Assembly (NCBI GenBank): GCA_014728425.1
Contig: WJLO01000058.1
Span: 1-14,257, forward strand
Length of the DNA: 14,257 nt
Origin: Minisyncoccota bacterium
GTDB lineage: Bacteria; Patescibacteriota; Microgenomatia; UBA1400; PJMF01
Reading direction: 5' to 3'
The notes beneath the pieces are model-generated. The model searched no databases. It worked only from the letters and a program-made list of their open reading frames with translations, and was not told the DNA's origin. This document shows, piece after piece, positions 1 through 6,356 of this stretch. Made by a program: the position numbers and the translations under genes. How positions within the stretch are numbered: position 1 is the stretch's first letter; every line of letters starts with the position of its first letter.

Positions 1-141
1 GAAGTGATTAGAGAAGGTCAAGTGTGGAGTCCTAAAACTCGCGGTCATGTTATATTGTTTTTTGTTGACGACCCTGATGATGAGATTCCTTTAGGTCCAA
101 TTGACTTGAGTTTGGAAGCCAGAGAGAATAGTAAAACTTAG
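1..141 (+). CDS. C-terminal fragment of an unrecognised protein
   Basis: Frame 1 is open from the left edge and ends at TAG (139-141), leaving 46 visible residues with no start codon. The piece begins EVIREGQVWSPKTRGHVILF and continues with an acidic stretch (VDDPDDE) and a charged tail (EARENSKT). I do not recognise a family. It has no obvious membrane segment and could be the end of a soluble domain. The 41 bases after it hold a candidate promoter for the next gene, so the two need not be co-transcribed. It is real coding sequence with fair probability, since the frame is uninterrupted and its codon use resembles the neighbours, but the fragment is short. Confidence 0.6.
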   Translation, partial: EVIREGQVWSPKTRGHVILFFVDDPDDEIPLGPIDLSLEARENSKT

Positions 142-168
142 TTTAGTAGTTAGTAATTAAGAAGCGAT

Positions 169-174
169 TATAGT
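169..174 (+). promoter_or_regulatory. Candidate -10 element for a leaderless gene
   Basis: TATAGT (5 of 6 to the bacterial -10 consensus) ends 8 bases before the ATG at 183. Transcription would begin at or next to the start codon. There is no Shine-Dalgarno sequence and no good -35 at 16-18 bases. Support comes mainly from the same arrangement recurring before frr, secD, the phosphorylase and the regulator gene. Confidence 0.35.
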
Positions 175-182
175 TTTTATTT

Positions 183-602
183 ATGTCAAAATCAGAAAAG
201 CCAGCGCTAAATAATCAGATTACTCAAGAAGGTGAAAATCCACCAGTAGAGAAACTAACAGGGTCTGAAATAGAAGAACAAATTAGCAACTTAAATACTG
301 TTGCTGCTGCTTTGATTTGGTTGAAACAAGTTGGTCCCAAAGCTACAGCCCAATTTTTAGAGCAGGCTCTAAAGCAGGAAAAACGAGGCCTGGCCACTTC
401 TACTGCTCGCTCTTCTCTTCTTCGTTGGTTTGAAGTATTTGTTAAAGGGTTCGTAGATGCTAACTTGAGGCAGAAAAAATTCGTTGAACAAGTAAAAGCT
501 GGAGTTGCCGAACTACATGGTGATGTTGAGCAAGAGACTGGATTGAAGCCTCCTAAAGCTACTACTGCTGGATTTAATGTTTTTGTTCGTTCTTTGGACT
601 AA
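183..602 (+). CDS. Hypothetical protein, 139 aa, alpha-helical, unknown function
   Basis: This is an intact 139-residue ORF with ATG start and TAA stop. I do not recognise the family. The first 35 or so residues are polar and look disordered (MSKSEKPALNNQITQEGE...). From about residue 36 the sequence looks helical and Ala/Leu/Gln/Lys-rich (NTVAAALIWLKQVGPKATAQ, then FLEQALKQEKRG). A basic amphipathic part follows near residues 75-100 (SLLRWFEVFVKGFVDANLRQ). There are no cysteines, no signal peptide and no convincing membrane helix. It has no Shine-Dalgarno; a -10-like hexamer lies just upstream, suggesting its own leaderless transcript. It might be a lineage-specific DNA- or protein-binding factor, but nothing in the sequence proves that. 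Confidence 0.65.
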   Translation: MSKSEKPALNNQITQEGENPPVEKLTGSEIEEQISNLNTVAAALIWLKQVGPKATAQFLEQALKQEKRGLATSTARSSLLRWFEVFVKGFVDANLRQKKFVEQVKAGVAELHGDVEQETGLKPPKATTAGFNVFVRSLD

Positions 603-661
603 TTATCAACGAGTTCGATAGAATAGATATTCAACTTAGTATGACATAGTTGCGATTTTAG

Positions 662-667
662 TAAAAT
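662..667 (+). promoter_or_regulatory. Candidate -10 element upstream of ybeY
   Basis: TAAAAT with an ATGACA hexamer (641-646) 15 bases upstream forms a plausible though tightly spaced promoter. It ends only one base before the ATG at 669. A normal start site about 7 bases downstream would therefore fall inside the annotated gene and favour the in-frame ATG at 687. This conflict is not resolved by the sequence. Confidence 0.3.
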
Positions 668-668
668 T

Positions 669-1061
669 ATGATCAAGACCAATCTTATGATTGGCTCGCG
701 CTACCCTGTAGATCGAGACCAGCTAAAACAAAAAGTTACTGAAGTGTTGCAAGCACATCAGCTTAACAATGCTCAAGTTGATGTCTCAATTGTGGGCAAA
801 CGTAAAATCAAACAGCTTAATGAGCAGCAGCTCAATCATCAAGGAGTGACTGATGTGTTGTCTTTTCCTCAACACCAAAAAAAGAATCAAATTAATCACT
901 TTCCAGTTCCTAAAGGAGAGCCACCTCACTTAGGAGACATTGTGATTTGTTATCCAGTAGCTGTACAAGCAGCAAAACGGTATGGGAAAATGGTTGATGA
1001 TCAGTTATGCTTTTATATAGAACATGGCTTAATGCATTTATTAGGCTATCATCATGATTAA
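669..1061 (+). CDS. ybeY: Endoribonuclease YbeY (short form)
   Basis: YbeY is a single-strand-specific, zinc-dependent endoribonuclease that acts in 16S rRNA 3'-end maturation and ribosome quality control. All core motifs are present: TDVLSFP (61-67), LGDIVIC (88-94) and the metal site HGLMHLLGYHH (119-129), where His119, His123 and His129 match the family's HGxxHLxGYxH ligands. The 130-residue length is short. The protein stops one residue after the last histidine, whereas most homologues carry a further C-terminal segment of roughly 15-30 residues. ATG 669 gives the usual N-terminus (hydrophobic beta strand then YPVD); ATG 687 is a possible alternative. It is followed after 20 bases by dnaX. 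Confidence 0.92.
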   Translation: MIKTNLMIGSRYPVDRDQLKQKVTEVLQAHQLNNAQVDVSIVGKRKIKQLNEQQLNHQGVTDVLSFPQHQKKNQINHFPVPKGEPPHLGDIVICYPVAVQAAKRYGKMVDDQLCFYIEHGLMHLLGYHHD

Positions 1062-1068
1062 ACTTGGT

Positions 1069-1074
1069 TAAAAA
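1069..1074 (+). promoter_or_regulatory. Weak -10-like element before dnaX
   Basis: TAAAAA lies exactly 7 bases before the ATG at 1082, the spacing seen at other putative leaderless genes here. The 20-base ybeY-dnaX gap is A/T-only apart from a few bases, so chance is a strong alternative, and dnaX may simply be co-transcribed with ybeY. No Shine-Dalgarno precedes dnaX. Confidence 0.2.
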
Positions 1075-1081
1075 TAAATAT

Positions 1082-2848
1082 ATGTCTTGGTATCGTCAAT
1101 ATCGCCCTACTCAAGTTAAAGGCCTGCATTTAAAAACAGTGCGCCAGGCTTTGCAACAAATGATGAAAACTGGCAAAATTCCTCAAGCCTTGTTGTTTGC
1201 TGGTCCCAGAGGCACTGGTAAGACTTCTTCAGCTCGTATTTTAGGAGCCTTGCTAAATGATCCTCAAAATCAGGCTTTAGTTGATCATCTTTACTTTGCT
1301 CAAAAAAAACCTCAAAAACTCAAGTTTGCTGAACCAGACGATCAAACTGAGTTTGCTCAAAAAGTTTATCAAGGCCACTCTTATGTGGTTCAAGAAATGG
1401 ATGCTGCTAGTCATCGAGGCATTGATGATATTCGTTCTCTTAAAGAACGAGTGCAGTTGCCACCTGCTCAAGGCAAAATGGCGGTTTTTATCTTAGATGA
1501 AGCCCATATGTTAACCACAGAAGCTTTTAATGCCTTGTTAAAACTATTGGAAGAACCACCACCGCATGTGGTATTTATTTTGGCTACTACAGAGTTTCAT
1601 AAAATTCCAGCTACTATTGCTTCTCGGTGCAGTGTGATCGAGTTTCACAAAGCCAGTGAGCAGGAGATAGCTGCAGCTTTAAAACCAATTATTAAAAAAG
1701 AAAAAATCAAAGCAGATTCACAAGCTTTAAACTTACTTATTAAACGAGCAGATGGTAGTTTTCGTGATGCTGTAAAAATGCTTGAACGGGCTAGTAGCAG
1801 TGGTCAGTTAACTTTAAAAGAAGTAGAGTTATTGTTAAGTGATTCAGGCGAACAAGTTTTAAAAGAACTATTGCTGGCAGTATTGCGTAAAGATGCTACC
1901 CAAGTAAGCAAGATCATTGCTGAACTTAAGGCTAAAAACACTGATTACAAGTTTTTTGTTCAGTCTTTGTTTGAGTTTTTACATCTTACTTTAATGCAGC
2001 ATTTAGGCTTAGCCACAGGTAAGGTTTTTGATCAAAGTTGTAATCAACGCGTAACCCATTTTCTTTTACAAGAACTTCAGCAAGCAGACTTATTGGCTTT
2101 AAGTCCAATGCCGTTTTTACCTTTAGAGTTAAAGCTTTTAGAGTTAATTTATCGGGCGCAAAATAAGCAAACTGGATCTTCAAATAACGATCAGGGCTCG
2201 TCAGCAAATCCAGTTACTAAAAATAATCAAGCTGCTGTAGTTAAAAAATCTACTAGCAAAAAAACCTCAATTAAGTCTAGTAAAAAGAATGTTCAAGCAA
2301 CAAAACTGTCTGGCAATCAGTCATCAACCAGCTCCAGCTCGATTATTACTCCACCTCAAGCAACTGATTTAGCTAGTTTAAGCTTAACTACTGATCAACA
2401 AGATTCACCACAACCTACCTCAACATCAGCAAGCTCTTCTAGTCAACCTAAATCGTTGACTCAATCAGCTTCACTACAAAACAAAGAGCAACCAGCTGCC
2501 AACAGCCATAGTCAATTATTATTTCAGCAATGGGAGCAGTTTGTTACTGAAGTTGCCGGCAAAAACGCCACGTTGGCAGCTTTGTTACGCTCGGCTAAAC
2601 CCATTAAAGGTCACAATGGCTTAGCTCAAGTAGGAGTTTATTATCGTTTTCATCAAGAACAGCTCCAGCATCCACGCTTTTTACAGTTAATTGAAGAGTG
2701 CAGCCAGCAGGTTGTTGGTAGTAAAGTTAAGTTTGAGTTTTTATTACAAAAGCAGCTTTCACCCTCAGCTGCAGTAAAAAAAGCAGCAGTCAAAACCACT
2801 CAGGTTGATGATGATTTGGTATCAGTAGCTGAAGAAGCTTTAATGTAG
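1082..2848 (+). CDS. dnaX: DNA polymerase III subunit gamma/tau (clamp loader ATPase), zinc-less variant
   Basis: DnaX is the motor subunit of the clamp loader that places the beta sliding clamp on primed DNA. The 588-residue product starts with the canonical MSWYRQYRP; a TTG at 1064 would add six unconserved residues and was not chosen. Seen in order: Walker A GPRGTGKT (41-48), DAASHRGIDDIR (107-118), Walker B VFILDEAH (135-142), sensor 1 around LATTE (167-171), the SRC arginine-finger motif (181-183) and sensor 2 GSFRDAV (225-231). Between Walker A and DAAS the four cysteines of the usual zinc module are missing, replaced by a Lys/Gln/Asp-rich stretch (61-100). After domain III (to about residue 370) comes a Ser/Thr/Lys/Gln-rich linker (about 370-480), then a C-terminal domain (about 483-560, beginning LLFQQWEQF) resembling a DnaX tau-type module. 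Poly-A tracts in the linker could allow slippage to a short form. Confidence 0.95.
   Translation: MSWYRQYRPTQVKGLHLKTVRQALQQMMKTGKIPQALLFAGPRGTGKTSSARILGALLNDPQNQALVDHLYFAQKKPQKLKFAEPDDQTEFAQKVYQGHSYVVQEMDAASHRGIDDIRSLKERVQLPPAQGKMAVFILDEAHMLTTEAFNALLKLLEEPPPHVVFILATTEFHKIPATIASRCSVIEFHKASEQEIAAALKPIIKKEKIKADSQALNLLIKRADGSFRDAVKMLERASSSGQLTLKEVELLLSDSGEQVLKELLLAVLRKDATQVSKIIAELKAKNTDYKFFVQSLFEFLHLTLMQHLGLATGKVFDQSCNQRVTHFLLQELQQADLLALSPMPFLPLELKLLELIYRAQNKQTGSSNNDQGSSANPVTKNNQAAVVKKSTSKKTSIKSSKKNVQATKLSGNQSSTSSSSIITPPQATDLASLSLTTDQQDSPQPTSTSASSSSQPKSLTQSASLQNKEQPAANSHSQLLFQQWEQFVTEVAGKNATLAALLRSAKPIKGHNGLAQVGVYYRFHQEQLQHPRFLQLIEECSQQVVGSKVKFEFLLQKQLSPSAAVKKAAVKTTQVDDDLVSVAEEALM
2243..2264 (+). 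other. Candidate slippage site in the dnaX linker (A6 and A7 tracts)
   Basis: Two in-frame AAA AAA pairs lie in the linker, at 2243-2248 (A6) and within 2258-2264 (A7). A -1 slip at the first gives ATC TAC TAG (stop 2254-2256). A -1 slip at the second gives AAC CTC AAT TAA (stop 2272-2274). Either would release a product of roughly 390-397 residues containing domains I-III only, like E. coli gamma. Neither is a perfect X XXY YYZ heptamer because the base before each tract is T or C. A-tracts are also common in this genome, so this is suggestive only. Confidence 0.25.
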
Positions 2849-2909
2849 TACAATTAAGTGAAGATCAGACTTGATTTTTAAGTTAAGTTTATGAAATAGT
2901 ATTTTTGTA

Positions 2910-2928
2910 GGAGTGATGAGCTCGCTCC
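2910..2928 (+). other. Small hairpin between dnaX and ybaB
   Basis: GGAGTGA (2910-2916) can pair with TCGCTCC (2922-2928) over 7 pairs including one G-U, around a 5-base loop. It is the most GC-rich spot in the 109-base gap. No T-run follows on either strand, so it is not a classical intrinsic terminator. It could be part of the ybaB leader or an RNA-processing site. Confidence 0.3.
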
Positions 2929-2945
2929 AAGTTATTAACTAGGTT

Positions 2946-2953
2946 AAAAGGAG
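2946..2953 (+). promoter_or_regulatory. Shine-Dalgarno of ybaB
   Basis: AAAAGGAG is the strongest Shine-Dalgarno in the window. It ends 1 base before an ATG at 2955 and 4 bases before the ATG at 2958. The spacing favours 2958 as the real start, giving MANPLSALG. Confidence 0.7.
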
Positions 2954-2957
2954 TATG

Positions 2958-3242
2958 ATGGCAAATCCATTATCAGCTTTAGGTGATTTAAACAAACTAC
3001 GCAAACAAGCTAAACAAATGCAACAATCTTTGGCAGCAGAAGAGATTGTGGTAGAAAAAGGTGATTTTATTGTAAAGATTACTGGCGGCCAAGAGGTCAA
3101 GCATTTTTCTGTACAAGGCATTAGCAGTCAAGAAGCTGTTGATGCTTTAAATGAAGCTATTAAGAAATCTCAGCAACTAGCTGCTAAAAAACTTCAAGAA
3201 ATGAGTGGCGGCTTAGGTGGTTTGTTGGGTAAAAAGAATTGA
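2958..3242 (+). CDS. ybaB: YbaB/EbfC family nucleoid-associated protein
   Basis: YbaB/EbfC proteins are small dimeric DNA-binding, nucleoid-associated proteins, commonly encoded directly after dnaX. The 94-residue product shows the family plan: an N-terminal amphipathic helix (LNKLRKQAKQMQQSLAAEE), a central beta part (VEKGDFIVKITGGQEV, with the conserved G-D and T-G-Q-E positions), and a C-terminal helix (ALNEAIKKSQQLAAKKLQEM) ending in a Gly/Leu-rich tail (GGLGGLLGKK). The start at 2958 follows an AAAAGGAG Shine-Dalgarno. The TGA stop overlaps the TTG start of rdgB (TTGA at 3239-3242), which implies translational coupling and shows that UGA is a stop here. The dnaX-ybaB pairing, without recR in view, is a familiar replication/repair context. 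Confidence 0.92.
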   Translation: MANPLSALGDLNKLRKQAKQMQQSLAAEEIVVEKGDFIVKITGGQEVKHFSVQGISSQEAVDALNEAIKKSQQLAAKKLQEMSGGLGGLLGKKN

Positions 3243-3826
3243 ACTTACTTTTAGCTAGCCATAATCAAGGGAAAATTAAAGAGGCTCGCCAGCTTTTGAC
3301 TGGACTAAGTCTCGAGTTAATGTCTTTGGCTGATTTTGCTGAGTTAAAAGATCTTCAAGTGGCAGAAACCGGTCAAACTTTTCAAGAAAATGCTTTGTTA
3401 AAAGCGCGCTTTTATGCCCAAAAATCTGGACTAGCCACTATAGCTACTGATGCTGGCTTAATGGTTTCGGTCTTAGCTGGTTTTCCTGGTGTTGATTCTA
3501 AGCGTTGGTTTAAAGGCACTGATGCAGAGCGCAACCAAGCCCTTTTAAAGAAATTAGCTCAGCAACCAGATCGTAGAGCAAGGTTTGTCACAGTAGCCTG
3601 CTTTTATCAACCGCAAACTCAACAAAAGTCTTTTTTCACTGGTGAAGTTAGGGGTGAGATAAGTCAGCAGCCTCAAGGGAAAACAGGTTTTGGCTATGAT
3701 CCAATTTTTATTCCTCAAGGCTATCAACAAACTTTTGCCCAACTAGGTTTAGAAACTAAAAATCAACTAAGTCATCGGGCGCAGGCTATGAAGCAGTTAA
3801 AAAAACATCTAAAAAAACTGTTCTAA
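3239..3826 (+). CDS. rdgB: RdgB/HAM1 family non-canonical purine NTP pyrophosphatase
   Basis: This enzyme hydrolyses dITP, ITP and XTP to monophosphates plus pyrophosphate, keeping deaminated purines out of DNA and RNA. The 195-residue length is typical. Motifs: substrate-binding SHNQGKIKE (7-15), ETGQTFQENALLKA (43-56), the catalytic region TDAGL (70-74), GFGYDP (150-155) and the C-terminal SHR (178-180). In most homologues the catalytic region reads DDSGL. Here the first Asp is Thr70, while Asp71, aligned with the catalytic Asp69 of E. coli RdgB, is kept. The start is TTG at 3239, overlapping the ybaB stop by 4 bases. It is chosen because MNLLLASHNQGK is the standard N-terminus and no ATG fits. 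Expression is probably coupled to ybaB. Confidence 0.93.
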   Translation: MNLLLASHNQGKIKEARQLLTGLSLELMSLADFAELKDLQVAETGQTFQENALLKARFYAQKSGLATIATDAGLMVSVLAGFPGVDSKRWFKGTDAERNQALLKKLAQQPDRRARFVTVACFYQPQTQQKSFFTGEVRGEISQQPQGKTGFGYDPIFIPQGYQQTFAQLGLETKNQLSHRAQAMKQLKKHLKKLF

Positions 3827-3869
3827 TTTCTAATTATTGCCCTGGCTACATGCTTAACCCTACCCGTAG

Positions 3870-3889
3870 TAAAATTTTTCCGCTATATT
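3870..3889 (+). promoter_or_regulatory. Candidate promoter(s) of the alpha-glucan phosphorylase gene
   Basis: Two -10-like hexamers lie in the 70-base gap: TAAAAT (3870-3875) and TATATT (3884-3889, 5 of 6 to consensus). The latter ends exactly 7 bases before ATG 3897, predicting a leaderless mRNA. The former would give a leader of roughly 14-15 bases without a Shine-Dalgarno. No convincing -35 is visible for either. Confidence 0.4.
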
Positions 3890-3896
3890 AAAAAAC

Positions 3897-5540
3897 ATGC
3901 CTCATATTAGTGCGCAAAATCCCATTGCTTATTTTTGTGCTGAATATGGTTTAAAAGCCAGTTTGCCTTTTTATGCTGGTGGCTTGGGCGTGCTAGCTGG
4001 CGATACTTTAAAAGCTGCTGCTGATTTACAATTGCCCATGGTAGCAGTAGGTTTGCTTTATCGTGGTGATCGGGCTGTGCAAAAAATCGATGCCAATGGT
4101 CTACAAATAGAACAAGACTTACCTTTTGATCCTTTAAGTGAAGGCATGGAGCATGTTTATCTTGATGACCAGCCGCTTTTTATTAAGGTTCATTTGGCTG
4201 AAGTTGACATCTGGTGTCGAGTTTGGAAAGAAACCATTAGTGATACAGTAACTCTCTATTTATTAGATACTGATACTGATCAAAACCAATTAACCGAACG
4301 CAGCATTACTCATCCCTTGTATTCTGGCACTGCCGAAACTAGCTTAAAACAGCAGTTAATTTTGGGCATTGGCGGAGTCAAGCTTTTGCATTTTTTAGGC
4401 ATTCATCCAGCAATCATTCACCTTAACGAAGGTCGACCAGCTTTTTTACATTGGCAATTAATCCGTTGGTGCATGGCCCAACATGGTTGCAGTTATCAAC
4501 AGGCTACTCAATTGGCTAAAGCTAGAACAGTTTACACCAATCACACTTTAGTAGCTGCAGGCAATCATGGTATCTCTTTGGCTTTATTAAGCCGCTATGC
4601 TAAACATTATGCTCAAGAAATCGGTGTTAGTTTGGAACAACTGCTAGAATTTGGCCTAATTGATCAAGAATCACCACAGTTTTTAATGACTAGGTTTGCC
4701 TTAAATACTGCCCGTAAGGCTTCTGGTGTCAGTCAATTGCACACCCAATTGGCTCAACAGCGTTGGCCAGCATACAACTGGGTTAATGTTACCAATGGAG
4801 TTCATTTACCCACTTGGCAAGACTCAGCAGTAAAAAACTGTGATTTAGCTGATAACAAACTTTGGCAAGTTCATCAACAAAACAAGCAAGATTTGGTTAA
4901 GTTTGTTAAACAGCGCACTGGTTATAGTTATAATCCAGAACATTTGGTGATCACTTGGGCGCGTAGATTAGCTGGTTATAAACGTTTAGGAGCTTTGTTT
5001 GCTGATGTAGCTAGGTTGCGGGCAATTTTACATCACGAACACAGACCAGTGCAGCTATTAGTAGCTGGCAAGGCTCATGTTTTAGATAAACAGGGTAAGA
5101 TTAAACTACAGCAGATTATTAAATATATGGCTAAAGAACTAGCTGGACAAGCCTTGTTTGTTCCTAATTATGATTTAGAAGTTGCCAAGTTTTTGGTTAA
5201 AGGTTCTGATCTGTGGATCAATATTCCTGAACAAGGTAAAGAAGCCTGTGGTACTTCAGGCATGAAAGCAATTAGCAATGGGGTGTTGCAGTGTACAGTA
5301 GCTGATGGTTGGGCTCATGAGGTTGATTGGCAAGACAAGGGGTGGGTTTTGGATTCAAACAATGTTTCAAATCATTTGTATGAGACTTTAGAGCAACAAA
5401 TCGTGCCTATGTTTTATGAACGCGATCAGCAAAATATTCCTCAACAGTGGTTAGCTAGAATGAAAGCTTCAGTATCACTAGCTGGTCAATTTAGTGCTCG
5501 GAGAATGGTTCAACAATATCAAGAACGACTGTATAGCTAG
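3897..5540 (+). CDS. glgP: Alpha-glucan (glycogen/starch) phosphorylase, short GT35 form
   Basis: This enzyme catalyses phosphorolysis of alpha-1,4-glucans to glucose 1-phosphate, using pyridoxal phosphate. The N-terminus IAYFCAEYGLKASLPFYAGG, then LGVLAGDTLKAAADL, is diagnostic of the bacterial/archaeal alpha-glucan phosphorylase group. Later landmarks are HLNEGRPAF, VNVTNGVHLPTW, ARRLAGYKR and the PLP site CGTSGMKAISNG, in which Lys457 is the expected Schiff-base lysine. At 547 residues it is much shorter than the roughly 800-850-residue enzymes and similar to short archaeal-type phosphorylases; it appears complete because both ends carry family motifs. No other glycogen gene is in the window. 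The gene appears monocistronic, with its own candidate promoter and a convergent gene downstream. It implies storage or scavenging of alpha-glucan. Confidence 0.92.
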   Translation: MPHISAQNPIAYFCAEYGLKASLPFYAGGLGVLAGDTLKAAADLQLPMVAVGLLYRGDRAVQKIDANGLQIEQDLPFDPLSEGMEHVYLDDQPLFIKVHLAEVDIWCRVWKETISDTVTLYLLDTDTDQNQLTERSITHPLYSGTAETSLKQQLILGIGGVKLLHFLGIHPAIIHLNEGRPAFLHWQLIRWCMAQHGCSYQQATQLAKARTVYTNHTLVAAGNHGISLALLSRYAKHYAQEIGVSLEQLLEFGLIDQESPQFLMTRFALNTARKASGVSQLHTQLAQQRWPAYNWVNVTNGVHLPTWQDSAVKNCDLADNKLWQVHQQNKQDLVKFVKQRTGYSYNPEHLVITWARRLAGYKRLGALFADVARLRAILHHEHRPVQLLVAGKAHVLDKQGKIKLQQIIKYMAKELAGQALFVPNYDLEVAKFLVKGSDLWINIPEQGKEACGTSGMKAISNGVLQCTVADGWAHEVDWQDKGWVLDSNNVSNHLYETLEQQIVPMFYERDQQNIPQQWLARMKASVSLAGQFSARRMVQQYQERLYS

Positions 5541-5541
5541 T

Positions 5542-5568
5542 TTTAGCAACTAGATAAAAGTTGTTAAA
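5542..5568 (+). terminator. Weak hairpin after glgP, possible terminator
   Basis: TTTAGCAACT (5542-5551) pairs with AGTTGTTAAA (5559-5568) over 10 pairs with one G-U and a 7-base loop, right after the phosphorylase stop. A T-rich stretch begins about 8 bases later rather than directly, and the stem is AT-rich, so it is not a textbook intrinsic terminator. The position between convergent genes makes a transcription-end role plausible. Confidence 0.3.
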
Positions 5569-5623
5569 GCCACAGTTTGTTTTTGATTGTTATATTTTTT
5601 TACCTACTTGGCTAGTTTTAAAA

Positions 5624-6133
5624 CTATTTCTTTTTAAAGTGAGGTTTAACTTCAAATAAAATATAAACTCCAATTAACAGCCCAATCACTGCTCCTACTA
5701 CTGAGCCATAAGCCATTACAACCCCTAAGACAGATTGCACCACACTCAAAACCATGTTCCAAAACAAGTAAACCCAACCTAAGAGCTTTTTTTCCCGCAA
5801 AGGCTTAAAAGCTAGTAGCAATAATACACCAGAAGCAATTGAAATCAGGCCGGTTAAGATAAAGTAAGCTGGACTAATATCTGCCAGCTGAGCCATTACC
5901 TCTGCCATTACCCCTACTCCTGTTTGGTTCATTTGGCCGCGCATGGTTAGGGTGGAGAGCCCTCCTAAAATACCACCAATACCACCCAACAAAGCCAACC
6001 AAGGAGCAATTTTTACCAAAAACTTAGTCAATCCTTCAGGCAAATGAGGGACAGATTTTAAAGAATCTTCGATTTTGGCAACTACCTCCATAACTTGAGG
6101 GCACATTAGTTGTTTTTGTAATGCTTGTTGCAT
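5624..6133 (-). CDS. Hypothetical four-helix integral membrane protein, 169 aa
   Basis: I do not recognise a family. After a polar N-terminal part of about 40 residues there are four hydrophobic segments: APWLALLGGIGGILGGLSTL, AYFILTGLISIASGVLLLLA, WNMVLSVVQSVLGVVMAYG and VVGAVIGLLIGVYILFEV. The first is Gly-rich. The protein ends in a basic tail (KPHFKKK), and short charged loops (KPLREKK) would favour a cytoplasmic C-terminus. The chosen start is ATG at 6133 because AAGGAG (6139-6144) sits 5 bases upstream; a GTG at 6139 overlaps that Shine-Dalgarno and is unlikely. The gene is convergent with glgP and divergent from frr, so it is probably a single-gene unit. A transporter or a membrane-organising role are both possible, and nothing decides between them. 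Confidence 0.75.
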   Translation of the reverse strand: MQQALQKQLMCPQVMEVVAKIEDSLKSVPHLPEGLTKFLVKIAPWLALLGGIGGILGGLSTLTMRGQMNQTGVGVMAEVMAQLADISPAYFILTGLISIASGVLLLLAFKPLREKKLLGWVYLFWNMVLSVVQSVLGVVMAYGSVVGAVIGLLIGVYILFEVKPHFKKK

Positions 6134-6138
6134 AAACA

Positions 6139-6144
6139 CTCCTT
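6139..6144 (-). promoter_or_regulatory. Shine-Dalgarno deciding the start of the membrane protein gene
   Basis: Read on the - strand, AAGGAG is followed by TGTTT and ATG (6133-6131). This 5-base spacing supports ATG 6133 over the GTG at 6139. Confidence 0.7.
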
Positions 6145-6165
6145 GTATGTTGATTACTAAGCAAG

Positions 6166-6198
6166 CTTGTAGTCATAGAATTTTTTAGTTACTACAAG
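6166..6198. repeat. Inverted repeat in the leader/promoter of the membrane protein gene
   Basis: CTTGTAGT (6166-6173) and ACTACAAG (6191-6198) are perfect 8-base inverted arms around 17 bases. It lies 33-65 bases upstream of ATG 6133 in the 229-base divergent gap. It could be a protein-binding operator or an mRNA hairpin upstream of the Shine-Dalgarno. The rest of the gap (to 6350) is AT-rich and I see no RNA gene in it. Confidence 0.4.
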
Positions 6199-6350
6199 TT
6201 TGTTGTTATTAATTAAGATTATTTTATCAGTCAAAAAACTGTTTTGTCTATAGTAAGTATTGTTGAAAGCTAAATTGTTTGTTAAAGCCATCACAACTTG
6301 AAATCCACAGTAACTTAAAGGAGCTGCTGTATTGTTGTCGGCTTTTTTGG

Positions 6351-6356
6351 TAAAAT
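6351..6356 (+). promoter_or_regulatory. Candidate -10 element of frr (leaderless)
   Basis: TAAAAT ends 6 bases before ATG 6363. Transcription would start at about the A of the start codon. No Shine-Dalgarno lies at a usable distance; an AAAGGAG at 6317-6323 is about 40 bases too far upstream. A -35 candidate (TGTATT, 6328-6333) has 17-base spacing but poor sequence. Confidence 0.45.

Noticed and set aside
1064..1081. TTG start extending dnaX by six residues
   Set aside because: The canonical DnaX N-terminus begins at ATG 1082 (MSWYRQYRP), and no Shine-Dalgarno supports the TTG.
1302..1309. A8 tract in dnaX containing a perfect A AAA AAA heptamer
   Set aside because: It lies inside the ATPase domain between Walker A and B; a -1 shift would stop within a few codons and give a useless fragment, so programmed frameshifting is unlikely.
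1277..1496. Overlapping ORFs of 60-95 codons in other frames inside dnaX, rdgB, DUF3048, secD and cca
   Set aside because: They lack start signals and family features and lie wholly within strongly supported genes, so they are shadows.
2916..2942. Eight-codon ORF (MSSLQVIN) preceded by GGAG
   Set aside because: Too short, spacing to GGAG is only 2 bases, and it overlaps a hairpin; no support as a gene.
2849..2957. SRP (4.5S) RNA or other RNA gene between dnaX and ybaB
   Set aside because: SRP RNA is near dnaX in some bacteria, but the gap is short and AT-rich, and I cannot find the conserved SRP apical loop; only a 7-pair hairpin is visible.
3239..3242. UGA recoding (genetic code 25 or 4)
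   Set aside because: UGA ends ybaB and secD exactly at family C-termini with overlapping starts of the next genes; reading through would scramble both.
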